From: Gamsiella multidivaricata
Taxonomy: Eukaryota; Mortierellomycota; Mortierellomycetes; Mortierellales; Mortierellaceae
Direction: 5' to 3'
Length of the DNA: 64,000 bases
Assembly: GCF_025024155.1 (NCBI RefSeq)
Contig: NW_026251718.1
Location: 236,001 to 300,000, forward strand
Shown: in pieces, positions 1 to 11,516 of the stretch
Layout of the letters: every line of letters starts with the position of its first letter
How positions within the stretch are numbered: the stretch's first letter is position 1
The notes under the pieces: generated by a model
Told to the model about the DNA's origin: nothing
What the model saw: only the letters and a program-made list of their open reading frames with translations
Database searches by the model: none
Position numbers and translations under genes: made by a program

Positions 1-465
1 CTATCCCATGCCGTTACCGCTCCAGGCCTCCAGGGCGGGAGGACAGATAAAATAAAAGCGGGTGGGCTTTGTAATATTGCCGACGGATGGTAATCTGAGA
101 GCACGGTATCCATGCCAATAGTCCAAATACAACAGAGCCATATGAGGAACAAGCGACAAGGCTTAGCTTACGCAAACAACACTTGGCCATACAAACAAAT
201 CTCTTCCGCGGGAGAAACGGAAAGCACATTTTGATAATAGGTCGTAACAGAAGAAGTAGGTCCAACATGAACGCTATAAAAGGTGTCTGCTGCAAAGCGC
301 GTCATTGTCATTGTTCGTGAAAGAGGGGAGATATGGAAGGGCAGAGAGACACAACCACTACTGTCAAGGAAGCGTTCTTATGATATAAATGTCTATTATT
401 GAACAAAAGAAAACATCTTTTCCACGGGTATCTAAATGATGCAGAAGACAGCGTCCTAAAACGTT
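1..465. other. 3' flank of the acyl-CoA ligase gene, no gene seen
   Basis: This is the left edge of the window. Short open frames occur, but none shows a recognisable protein or a good splice structure. The stretch next to the stop codon of the minus-strand ligase gene is AT-rich and is probably its 3' UTR and terminator. A gene entering from the left cannot be excluded. Confidence 0.5.
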
Positions 466-2465
466 TCAGAGATGCGCCTTGAGCTCAGATGCAGACTGGT
501 TCTGCTCCTGGTCCATCTTAACGATATCCTTGCGCAGGATCTTGCCCGATGCAGACTTGGGAATCTCGTGCGTAAACACAACGCCTCCGCGCAGTTTCTT
601 GTGAGGCGCTACCCTCGACGCCACAAACGCCTCGATCTCCGTCTTGAGTGCCGTATCAGCTGTGGCAGGGTCGCGTGGCACAACATACGCGCGGGGGATC
701 TCGGTCGCCTGATTGGCGTCGTAAACGGAGATGACAGCAGCATCCATGATCTTGGGGTGCGTCTGCAGGAGCGACTCGAGCTCAGCAGGAGGGATCTGGA
801 ATCCCTTGTACTTGATCAGTTCCTTTAGACGGTCCACCACGAACCAGTTGCCCTGCTCATCGACATAAACGATATCGCCGGTGTGCATCCATCCGTCCTC
901 GCGGATAGTGTGCTTGGTCGCCTCAGTGTTGTTGAGGTATCCTTTCATCACATTAGGGCCCTTCAGCAACCATTCGCCTGGCTGTCCAACTCCGAGTTCT
1001 ATTTTCGTAAATTAGGGCACGCATTTTTTTGTATATCTCTGGTATCAGATCAAGGCCCTGGTAGAGAAATTATTAACCATTTCACACGTGTTTAGCACAA
1101 TACCATTTCCAGTCTCCGGGTCAACGACCTTGGCCTGCAATCCCGCAACAAGAGGACCAACGGAGCCATCAGGGGCACGCTGGCTGGGCCTCACACAGCA
1201 CACTAATGGAGATGCCTCAGTCATTCCAAATCCCTGGCGGCAGTAAACACCTAGTCTGGTTTCGATCAATCCGCAAAGGTCCTTGGGTAGGGGAGCAGCT
1301 CCACAGGCCATGTGGCGTAGAGAGGAGAGGTCGTAATCCAGGACCATGGGGTGCTTAGCCAGAGCAAGGGCCACAGGTGGCACAATGAACGTATTCGTAA
1401 CCTTGAACTTCTGGATGTTTTGCAGGAACGAAGGCAAATCGAACTTTGGCATGATCACCGTCTCCGTGCCCTAGAGTTGACGGAAAGAGTGAGAAATGAG
1501 GCATAAAGATATACAACTAGGGTTTAGACACCGAGGCAAGCAGACGTACGGTGATGAGCGAGATGTGAAGGCAGTTCATAAGACCGTAAATGTGGTATAG
1601 TGGCAGAAAGCCGAGGATAACCAGGTCCTTCTGCTTGATGACCTCGGCATCGTAGCTCATGATCTGGACAAGGTTCGAGGTGATGTTGCGGTGTGTGAGC
1701 ATCACGCCTTTACTCTTGCCTGCAATGTAAAAGTATAAGAGCATTTGTGAGAAAGTCTGGCAGTACAAGAATGTTTAGTGCTTCTACAAGGCCCTTACCA
1801 GTGGTACCGCTGGAGTAGCACAGATAAGCAATGTCGTCCATAGCGATCTTGGCAGGCACCGCCAGACGCTTGCCATAGATGCTCTTGTAGGACTTTTTGC
1901 CAGAGACAGGATCGTCCGATCCACCGAAAAGCAGGATGGCCTCAGGTGCAATGCCGCAGACCTCAGCTGCCTTCGTGGCTGTGGGGAGCAGATCGATGGT
2001 GGTGACCATGTACTTTGCACCCGAGTCTTTGAGCTGGTGGACGACTTCGGTGAGGGTGTAGGAATGGTTGACGGTTGTCACCCTACCCCCTGCACAGAGT
2101 GTACCGAGGATCGGGACACCAAAGTCGTACTAGTTGATAGAGCAGGTTTCAGTTTGATGGAAGCACAGCAGCAAGCATTTTCGTCTATCTTGAGCAATAT
2201 TTAGACTAATAGTAGAGACGGGCGGTACCTGGTTGCATGAGAAGACAGCAAGGACGTCTTTGTCCTTGAAACCGAGCGTGTCCTGGAGACCAGCGGCGAA
2301 TTGCTTGGTCTCGAGCTGGAACTGGCCAAAGGTGATGTGGTCCTCAGTATCGGGATCGACAAAGACCTTCTTGCCTGGCTGGACTCCGCAAGGGTTGGAT
2401 TCGAGGAAGTGGTAGATGTCGAGGACGGGATAAATTGGGTCAGGATCGGAGGACTGGAAGATCAT
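466..2465 (-). CDS. 4-coumarate:CoA ligase-like acyl-CoA synthetase (AMP-binding family)
   Basis: The protein should activate a carboxylic acid with ATP and join it to CoA through an acyl-adenylate. Five exons fit in frame: 2229-2465, 1799-2129, 1550-1722, 1104-1470 and 466-998, giving 546 residues, the usual 4CL size. The adenylation loop SSGTTGKSKGVMLTH lies near residue 185 and is rebuilt exactly across intron 2. GFGMTEASP is near 328, the GDIVYVDEQG and RLKELIKYKG hinge region near 400-425, and the catalytic lysine motif PKSASGKILRK near 525. The chain ends in -AHL, which fits the loose [SAC][KRH][LM] peroxisomal targeting signal, so a peroxisomal location is possible. The substrate cannot be read from sequence: coumarate-like aromatics, fatty acids or other acids are all possible. 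The start is the first Met giving a normal N terminus. Confidence 0.93.
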
Positions 2466-3236
2466 TTTGAATTATCAGAGGGCCAGTGAGGGGAACCAAG
2501 GTGGAGAGAAGGTAGGAAGAGGGAATGAAGAGAGGAATGAGGAATGAAGAAGAGGATGAGGATGGCGAAAAGACAAACCGGAGGTGTGCATATGAATGAA
2601 TGTGTATGAATAGAACGCAGAACAACATGTGTCTGTGGCCATAGCAAACTCAGACCGAAGAGTGGGAGAGGACGGATCTTCGATCGCCGCCTGGGAAGCA
2701 AAGCAATTGACCAGTCAGCGGAATGATCCGACGTTAGACCTTATCCATGGTTTAGCCGATGTCCGGGGTCTGTCCCTGGTATCATCGAGAGCCACGCATG
2801 CAGATACGGTAATCAGAAGAAGGCATGGTGACGGGAGGAATTTGCTGTGCGACTCCGCGAGGCACCGCGTTTTTTTAAGGGCTCCTGTCCGCTTACTTTG
2901 ACTACCTCTGACACGCGATCGACCCCTGGGGTGCGCACACAGCTCATTCCAAATTTGACTCCTCCAGAATCTGCCGAAGGAAATCCATGCCAAATACTTC
3001 CATGCGCTTCCACCAATTAATAATCTATATAGCGCTGAAAAGGCTGTTCAATCATCTCCATCCCATTCCTCTTTTCATTCGACCTCCACCCATTCTTCAT
3101 TCTAGCTTACACCAGGCCTACCTCAGCGGACAGTGGCGCTTACCAGCAACTCGAAACCAGGACGAAGGAGTCACCAGCATACGGGCGAAAGCGAAGAAAC
3201 ACTCGAAATAAACAGGACCGGACAAGGAAAAGAAAC
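2466..3236. promoter_or_regulatory. Divergent promoter region between the ligase gene and CHIP
   Basis: These 771 bp separate two genes read in opposite directions, so both promoters must lie here. A TATATAG sequence at about 3025-3031 on the plus strand is a candidate TATA element for CHIP and would leave a leader of roughly 180 nt. No coding region is convincing, and the small open frames on the minus strand are CT-rich leader-like sequence. Confidence 0.45.
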
Positions 3237-4719
3237 ATGGCCTCCAATCTCACCGCAGAAGAACACAAGCTAAAGGGAAATGAATTCTTCAAGGCAATGG
3301 CTTACGACGATGCCATTCATGAGTACTCAACTGCCATTGTACGTCTGCTCCATTGTGCCAGCACTTGTCATCCGCTCCCGCTTATCTTGCTCTTTTTTAC
3401 TTACTCTCCCACTCTCATATCGCCACGTATTCACCTTAACATAGGTCAAGGATCCCAAGATGGCAACGTATTATTGCAACAGGGCGAATTGCTATCTCAA
3501 GGTGAGTTGCACGAAAGAAACAGTCCATGGTCAAAAATACATTGTGAATTGTCACCGCTTGGATCATGCCTTGTTGCTAATGATATCAAATATTTCTAGC
3601 TTGGAAAATACACAAAGGTGATAGCTGATTGTGAGAGGGTTATTGAACTGGATCCCAAGTCAGGTAAGTGTGGAAAAGCCGCTTTTTGCCTGTTGGGTCC
3701 ACCATTGAGAGGATGCGATACTAATTTGTTTCTCCTCTTTCACTACCCTTCTCTGTTGGCAATGTTCTTTACTACAGTGAAAGGATATTTTTTCGCAAGT
3801 GACTAAGCGCAAAGGTTCCTTGCAAGCTATATTCGAACCAGAAAGGGAGCATTGAACTTACCCAACATTTCTTTTCATTGATGTATTAGATGGGCAAAGC
3901 GCAACTGGAACTTGGACGACCATCAGAAGCATATCCTCCGTTGAAAAAATGTATGTTCAAACATGTCCTGTTTTTATTTTCTCAGAATCGCTATATATCT
4001 CGAATACTGGATGATTGTCACTCTAATCGAAGCCCATTGTTGTTCCACCACCACCAAAAAAAAAAAAAAAAGCATATGAGTTGGCGTTAGAATCTCGCGC
4101 TACATTCATCAAGGACATTGTCGCGGTCATCTCAGAGGCAAAGAAACAGAAATGGCTTGAGGAGGAACGAAGGAAACTTTCAGAGGTCTCGGAAGTATAT
4201 CGTTACCTCTCTAATCTCGTGGAGCAGGACATTCAGCGCCAGATGGACGCCCATGACAAGAACGCGAGTGATTACGAAGACATCGCAGCGGACCTTCGAT
4301 CAGACAGAGACTACCGTCTGCGACAGCTCGAGACACTGATGCAACGTGCAGGGTCGCCCGATGAATACGCGAGGCCCTATCTCCAACCTAAGGGTCAATC
4401 GGCACTGGCATCCCCAGAAGCATCGCCCGATCTCTCAGAAACGAAAAATCCTCAAGCTCAGCTTCCATTTCAGGTCAGGGAGGTCCCTGACTATCTTCTG
4501 GACAAAATCACCTTCGAAATCATGCACGATCCTGTCATCTCCACAAAGTCTGGTATCAGCTATGAGCGGTCCACTCTTCTGGAACACTTTAGTCATGGAC
4601 GCATGTTTGATCCCGTCGCACAAATGCCGCTCACAGAGCGGGACGTGGTTCCTAACCGGGCACTCAAAGAAGCCTGCGAAGACTATTTGTCCAAGAACGG
4701 ATGGGCTGTTGACTACTAA
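3237..4719 (+). CDS. STUB1: CHIP-type E3 ubiquitin ligase (TPR + U-box co-chaperone)
   Basis: CHIP binds the C-terminal tails of Hsp70/Hsp90 through its TPR domain and ubiquitinates their misfolded clients through its U-box. Six exons fit: 3237-3338, 3445-3501, 3600-3663, 3778-3794, 3890-3950 and 4073-4719, giving 315 residues (animal CHIP has about 303). Three TPR units cover residues 1-120, starting with HKLKGNEFFKAMAYDDAI. A charged helical hairpin follows, then the U-box at about 235-310 (VPDYLLDKITFEIMHDPV) and the family C terminus SKNGWAVDY. Exon 4 is only 17 nt and must use a GC donor (GCAAGT at 3795) to stay in frame. The last intron ends in a run of A instead of pyrimidines. No GT alternative keeps the frame at intron 4. 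Confidence 0.95.
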
Positions 4720-4928
4720 ATACAAGCTCCTTGATGACCTTTAAAGCCCTTTCCTTAAAACTAGATGAATCTCATCGTATTCTGCGTAATCCTCTTATTT
4801 TCATTCCTCACTTTTCTCGATCTCTTACCGTTTATCTAATAATCCTTAAATAATAATGGCACCCCATGTATCATAGTAGAGAGACATTCATATGCAATAT
4901 ATCTGTTTGGAATGTACGAGTTGAAAAA

Positions 4929-7900
4929 TTACATGCCGAGACGGTAGATTTCCTCCCAGCGCTTCGTCAGGTCCTTGACAGGCATGTGGTGCTCCATATC
5001 GATACCGGGTACGATATCATCATTGATGTTCGTAGCCACAGCGCCGTCGGCTGCGACTGCCATCCTGTGAACATAGCGTGTAGCCCGAATAACACCATGT
5101 TCATTCACCTGAAAATGGGTTTCTTTGCCGGTATTGATAGACGAATGCAAGACCGCAGTTTTGACCATATTCACGCGAGTCTCGAGCTCAGAAGTAGGCT
5201 CGGGCGTATGTGCTTCCTCTCCGGAGGATGAAGACGACGCATCTTCTGTATTAACAGCAGCGTCGGTGTTCTTGATGGCCGTCAACGATGGAGAGCAAAT
5301 CATGACAGCCGTGGCACTCGTGGTCTTGGTCCGAAACTGACTAACTTCGCCAATAAGTGTCTTCATCGCTTCTTCCTCATCTTCGGCCGATCCGCCCTTT
5401 TTTCCTAGTAGTTCGCCCATGACAGACGCAGTGACCAGATCGATGAAGGAGGAAGTTTCGATCACGGGCAAAAATACACTCGGGATCTTTACTGAGGACT
5501 CTTGAGCAGTGTCTTGTTCCATTTGGTGCCCTTCCACGAAGAGCAAGGCACTCCTGCTTTTGAAGCGGAAGGTATCAGTAGAGCCTGCCTTGATCGCGTC
5601 ATCGGACATCTCCAGGTTCCCGTGGTCCTGCTCTTCATCCTCCTCCTCCTCTTCTTCCTCTAGCACAGTCTCGAGGTAACCGTCCGGGCGACGACCCAAA
5701 ATACTTGTCGAAAAATGTCCCTGTCCCAGAATCGCCTGCTCCTGCTTCTCTTTGTGAGCCTGCTCAGTGATTTCGTGTTGTTCCTTCTGTTCTTCTTTTT
5801 CCTTTTCTCCTTCTCTCTTTTCCTCCTCCTCCAAAGGCGCGTCCAAAACCTCATTATGGAACGCAATCTTAACCAACTTCAAGGTTTCTCGGATTTCTCG
5901 CGCCTTGCAGTCAGTCCCGTTCTTGACGCGCATAAATCCCTCGAGCTCATCCAGGGCCTCCCGCTGGCCGGTGATCTTGAACATATCCAGCGACTTGGAC
6001 TTGACCGTCTCAAAGATGCGCTGACCCTTGACAAACGTCGGCCTGGTACGGGCATCGGTCTGCCACAGCGTCAGGGACATTTCTGTAGATGAGACTCGAA
6101 CAACACCGTTAGACGCTCCCAGGGCACTGAGCGCGTCCAGACCCAGACTCGAGGCCGTTGCCTTGACCTTGCTCTTATCAAAGACCATGACACCAATAGC
6201 CATATCGCGCTTTGTTACCGAGTTGTAGAATCCGATTGAGAGCGCGTCGGGCGCATTAGACATTCGACGGAATTCAATGTTGCACTCTCCTAGCTCGGTG
6301 TACTTGCGGCCTGCCTCCAGAATCCTCATGTCTGTCGCTACGGAGGATGATGTGATAGCTCGCTCAATCCGTTTGGCGATACGAAGAGGGTGCGAACGGT
6401 AATCCATACAGAGGAAGGTGTTATCGGGCGAGATCCTTGCGTCCTTCATAAGCCAGGCATGGTATTTCTGGAACTCCATGACAATCTCCGAGGTTGAGCA
6501 GATGATCTTGTACATCTTTGCAATCATCACAGACCTACTTTCCACGTCAAATTTGATATGCATATCTGGATGAAGCCAGCTCCGGGCATAAAAGTCAGTG
6601 ATATAAGGTGGCTCCACATACATGATCTCGCCTTTGTGGAGACGCTTGCAGCACAAGAAGAAGTCGTCGCGCTGGCGATCGATCTCGTTGAACGGGATTA
6701 GACGTGCAGGTCGCAGGACCGCAAAGAGCGCGCATTCGTCTCTGAAATAGGCCGCGCGATCCTCAACTCCCATACCGAACTCGCCAGGCGCCATCTTTCC
6801 CGTCGTCAAATCCACAATCTTGACGTTGGTGTCGTACAAATGGCTCTTGCGGAAGGGAATCGGGTGCTCCAAAGGTGGGATCACGCCCAGATCCAGAGGC
6901 AGGCGACGGACTTCCCAGACTGAGGTCTGGCCGAGTTGCATCCTTCGCGCCTTTTCTTCTTCCTCGGTCCGGGTGAGCTGGTCGGGGTCGATCTCGGGAA
7001 TGGGACCCATACCTTCAGCAAGGCGGTTACCCTGACGACGCTTGGATTTAAGTCGCTTGAAGAGCGAATTCTTGTTGATTATGCTCTTGCCGATCGTGTA
7101 GAAGCTGGCTAAGCTCATACTACGCTGGATCTCCGCTGATGTACACAAGGACGCGTTCACAACTAATTGAGTTAGAATACAAATCTTGTGGCATATTTTA
7201 TAGTGGATTGCTGACTGAACTTACCATTCTCATCCTGTTCGCGACAGGCATCCGTAGGCTTGGGCTGTTCAATGTTCAACTGGCGAGCACACTCGACCCA
7301 GGCATCCCTTTCCTCAGAGCATTCTGCCTGAAGGATATAACTCGTCTGATTATAGAAGCATACCATGACCATGTTCTTCTGCACCAGTGGTGGGTGGACA
7401 ATGTCAGGCGTCGACGAGATCTGCGAATCGATTACCAAGACGGGTTCATGCGCAAGACGATACCGCTTGTCGGACAGCTTCTTTGGCCTACGCTTCTTGC
7501 TATTCCTGCCGTTGTCCTCCGCACCATTGGCCATGACGATCTCGCAGAGGTAGATCGTATCTGATGTTACAATAAGCTGATACTCCTTGGGCGCCGGAGC
7601 CTTCGCATTCCTCTTACTTGATCCAGCAGAAGCCGCGAATGGCGACACGAACTCTTTCAACTTTCCTTCACGAACCAGTCGATGCTGACCAATCATGTCT
7701 CTTGTGAAGAGCGGACGCAGAGGGTGAGCCTTACGCTCCTCAGCTGTGGTCAACGCATTCTCCTTCGGCAGGGTCTTGTTGAAGTTGGTATAGTCGATAT
7801 GGAAGTGCAGATGACTGAGCTGCTTCGTGTTAAGGAACGTCGCCTGGGACTTCAAAAAGATCTGGTTGATCTCGTCGCCGCAATACCTGCTCACGGCTTC

Positions 7901-9233
7901 GATCTCGTCAATCACTGCAAACTCGGTCGCCTGATCTACAAAGGCCCAACAGGCGTGTGAAAGTTGTTCAAAGGCCTTCATCTGCGCCGCCCAGTTATTG
8001 CAGACGTTCTTCTGATGCTGTAGAATCTCCCCTGGGATCTCAGGTGTGGTCATCTCGGCGGGCTTTTTGGAAAATAAGAAACGGCGTTGGGCCGATGCTT
8101 TTGACGGATGAGCTCCAGCAGAGAGGGAGGTGATACGCTGGGTGAGTTCATAGAGAGTGTGGTAAACCATGGCCCAGTCCTGGATCAGCTCGGTAGTATC
8201 TTGACAACATGTCTTCACCAGCGTGTGCAAAGCTCTGATTGCATGGGCCTGACTTGGCTCGGACTCCAGGATCTTAGGGTAAAAATAACGAAGGTTTAGC
8301 AAGTACGCGCTGTGTAAAAAATTGGGCCAATGAGGGTTGGCTGTGTAACCATAGATGACAAACCTGGTCAAAGTCTTGGTGGCGCATAAAGACGCGTTCG
8401 CACTTTTCGGCCGCGAGATCAAGCACGGCTGCATGCTCGAACTGCAGCATCGCTGCGGCCGTTCTCATCGCGTTCAGTTGCTCGACCAGTAGCTATAATT
8501 TTCATATGCAGTAGGAATACGGTGCGTTAGGTACTGATTTAACATGTAGAATTCCGGAAGGCGGGGTGTTTGGATGCGTACCATAAAGTTGCAGGTATGG
8601 GATCGACGAATGAGCCTCAGTCTCTGAACAGGATTTATGGTGTTCTCGCTACTCTGGATTGCCTGAGCGAATTCTTCCTTCTTGAATCCATGTTGCAGGT
8701 GGAACATTTTGTTGGAGATCTATCATGCAGCGCGATAACAGAGCCGTTAAAACTCTCCTTTTCATAAGGACAGTCACTGGAGTTAAAGTGCGATTGGATT
8801 ATGCATGAAAGCTTACATATTCGTCGTGCGCGTCATCTTCGCTCCCTTTTGGTTCCTCATTGTCCAGATCCTCGGTCATAACAGCTGACCTGCTGATACT
8901 ATCGTTGTCTGAGACGATCACTAAGGTGAACTCCATGTCTTTGTGTCCTTTGGACCTGCAAAGTCCGGCTTCGTCGTCTTCATAGTCTTTGATGCCAACA
9001 GATTTAAGGAACTGGTCCCTGCCGCCCTCGTTGTCGTCAAGGTTCTTATCAGAGGTGTATACAGGGGAAGGAATGGCCAGGTAGGTCGTTTTGCCCTCGT
9101 CAGAGGTGGGCAATCTTCGAAGCAACGTCGTGCTGTTGTTGAGGATTGGGGGGACGCTCAGAAGACGTGTTGTGTCCGTAATGGGAATTAGGTCGTCGTT
9201 TCTGTTGACAGCGAGAGATGCAGTGGAGTCCAT
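4929..9233 (-). CDS. Large PH-domain protein, function unknown (possibly RhoGEF-like)
   Basis: Five exons (8817-9233, 8582-8719, 8364-8492, 7225-8272, 4929-7162) join in frame to 1321 residues. Residues 1-140 are acidic and disordered. About 145-420 is helical and could be a diverged DH-like domain, though I cannot match its signature. About 430-565 reads as a PH domain: HRLVREGKLKEF, a Y.LIVTSDTIYLCEIV strand, and the closing helix ERDAWVECARQLN. A long globular region of about 330 residues (about 590-1000) matches no family I know. A Glu/Lys-rich segment (about 1040-1110) and a further tail follow. DH-PH exchange factors place PH directly after DH, so a Rho-GTPase or membrane scaffold role is reasonable inference. 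Exon 4's start was chosen because CTAAAC and a pyrimidine tract precede AG. A TATA element lies 48 bp upstream of the ATG. Confidence 0.8.
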
Positions 9234-9280
9234 GTTGAGGTGTTGTTATTAGCCTAAAGCAATGGATAAGGTTTTAGGGG

Positions 9281-9288
9281 TTTATATA
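9281..9288 (-). promoter_or_regulatory. TATA box of the PH-domain gene
   Basis: The minus strand reads TATATAAA about 50 bp upstream of the ATG at 9233. The spacing suits a transcription start near 9255 and a very short leader. This is sequence match plus position only. Confidence 0.5.
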
Positions 9289-9992
9289 GGGGCTGTAGGA
9301 CGATACGGGCACCAGAAACGCCTCTATTGGGTATGCTTGAGCAAGATAGAGGAAAGGAATACACAGACGTGCGTGAAGAGGTCTAGCATATGAGGACGTC
9401 TTAAGGTAGTGGGGCGAACAAAAGCTGGTGGCCTTATAAACGGCTTGGGCGGTACCGTTCTCTTGGTCCCCTCTCTTTGGGGAGCGTGGCACGAAGAAAC
9501 AGAAATAAAGAACAGGTTGCCATGTCTGTCACAACTAGCCCGAATGGCAATGTGGAGTACAGATACTGATGGCCACGCATAAAGAACAAAGAGAGAGAGA
9601 AAAGGATATCAGGTTACCATTGGGGCCGACGACTTGGTAAGTGCATGCGGGGTTTCTGTGCGGCAAGCTGCACACGTCAAGGGCCGCGTGTGGGTAGATG
9701 GTGCTACTGTAGGTACGTCGGTTCTGATCTGCACTGCTGGTGCTGGCGAGATGATAGGTGAATCGAACGAAAAAAAGATGGGCTAGGTTGGGAATCTGGA
9801 ATCCAACAACGGCCAAGGAGTGTCTGCCTCGGGCAACGGGGGGGCCGCGTTCCTCTCTGTGTACCCGTGCCCTTTTGGACGGATGCAATTGTAAAATGTG
9901 GCCGCACAGACCAACGACCGAAAAAAATGGTGGCGGCGTCTTTTGAAAATGACTTTATTATATATCAACAGAGAGCCTCAGCGTCCAGAGGT
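9289..9992. other. Intergenic region upstream of the PH-domain gene and downstream of AIM41
   Basis: About 700 bp with no convincing gene. It must hold the rest of the promoter of the PH-domain gene and the 3' end of AIM41, both on the minus strand. Short open frames near 9535-9970 have no recognisable product. Confidence 0.5.
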
Positions 9993-10773
9993 CTAAAGCG
10001 AGGCGAGGATCTTCTTGACCGCGTCACTGACGGCCTTCTTGGGTGCCCTTGCCGGATCGAGTCCACCCAGCTCCTTCATGACCTTGCCCATATCCTTAGG
10101 GCCAGTCGCACCCTGCTCCTTGACCACCCGGCGCACCTCCTCCTCAATCTCCTGCTCCGTCATGGCTTGGGGTAGGTACACCTTCAACATTTCAATCTCC
10201 TTCTGCTCCTGATCCGCTTGCTCGGCACGACCGGCGGTCTTATAGTTGAGAATAGACTCCTCGCGTCTTTTGATCGACTTTTGGATCAGGACCTGAATTA
10301 CCGAGTCTGTGACCTGGGCAGGGGCCTGGGGGGATTTTTCGAGGTATGTGAGGTCGCTAAGGACTCCCTGGGAGACATATGTGATGGAAGTTGAAATGCA
10401 AGTGTAGGTGCAGGTGTTAACGTTAATGAGGTGCAGGAGCCCTAAGATACAACCGCTAGGTCTGATCGGATACCTCTATCCATACCTTAATCACAGCTAA
10501 TCTCTCTTTGTCTCTTGAACGCATCGCATCCTTGACATCGGCCTTGATGCGGACGAGCAATTGGGGAGTGGCAGGGGCAGCTGTTGAGCGGGAAGCAGCA
10601 TGGACATATTAATTGGCATCAATTAACCTGATATCAATGACCTCCATTGAAAAACGAATATGAAGACAAAGAAAGGTACCCTCGGTGGTATAGAGCAAGC
10701 AGGCCCTTGAGAAGGATACCGAGGGGCGGGTCTGTGCGAGTGCGCGAGTGAATGAGGATGTCCGGGCAAACAT
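9993..10773 (-). CDS. AIM41: AIM41-like mitochondrial GatB/YqeY-domain protein
   Basis: Exons 10680-10773, 10486-10580 and 9993-10367 give 187 residues, the size of yeast Aim41. Residues 1-32 look like a mitochondrial presequence, with Arg, Ser and Ala and almost no acidic residues (starting MFARTSSFTRALAQTRPSVS). The rest is the YqeY fold: VRIKADVKDAMRSRDKERLAVIKGVLSDLTY in two segments, SIKRREESILNYKTAGR, LPQAMTEQEIEEEVRRVV, and the end KAVSDAVKKILASL. The domain resembles the tRNA-binding tail of the GatB amidotransferase subunit, but the role of Aim41 itself is poorly defined. It is divergent from the small gene at 11040 across 266 bp, so the two probably share a promoter region. Confidence 0.92.
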
Positions 10774-11039
10774 GGCTGATCAGTTGTATGGTGGTCAAGA
10801 AGGCAAGAAGGAAGGAAGGAATGGGTCCACTGTGCCCTTCCGTGCAGGAATCATAAACAACCTCAGGCACGGTGACTGTCTCACGCTTAAAGACGACCTC
10901 GACGACGACTACTTCTGCCCCGCTTCTCACCATCACCTTCTTCAGCCATCGACTTGACCCTTGACCAGCAGCCCTCGACTCAACCACCAACCATCCACGA
11001 AGGACGCAACACAAGTAATACAAGAACTAATTCTCCGCC

Positions 11040-11456
11040 ATGGCACAAAGTGCAATGCTTGACAACCAACTGATCCTCCAGCGCGCCACAAACTCGTGTG
11101 GCGCCTTGGACGACCTCCGCTACCGCCTTCACACCATCCAAAAGCGACTCGCCAAATCAAGGGAACAGAGGCCCCTCTCTGCATCATCCACATCCACAGG
11201 ATCTCCAGAGGCACCTGTATGTTCCAACTTTAATTGCCTTCAAAAGGACTAAACAGATATCTGTACCTTGGACAGCTGGGATCCTAATGCATTCTTCTTT
11301 TATTGTTCTTAGACCCGAGACGAGACGCTGGCAGAACTCCTTCAAGAGGCGTACACACTCCAGTTTCAAATATCAATCCTGCTTGCTGCTACAGAAGAAC
11401 CGATCCCTGAACGCCAACGGATAACCAAGCAAGAAAAGAAGATAGTACCATCATGA
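11040..11456 (+). CDS. Small helical protein of unknown function (106 aa)
   Basis: Two exons (11040-11216 and 11313-11456) with clean GTATGT and TTCTTAG splice sites give 106 residues. The protein is mostly helical: residues 8-40 (LILQRATNSCGALDDLRYRL) and 60-90 (DETLAELLQEAYTLQFQISI) could form a short coiled coil, joined by a Ser/Thr/Pro linker. A basic tail ends the chain. I do not recognise a family. Size and shape would suit a small subunit of a kinetochore, Mediator or vesicle complex, but that is only a guess. The frame runs uninterrupted through both exons. Confidence 0.6.
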
Positions 11457-11516
11457 CCCAATAAAACTGGATGTTAAGAATGATTTATTTGGTCGTTGCC
11501 TTGCCTTATAATATCT

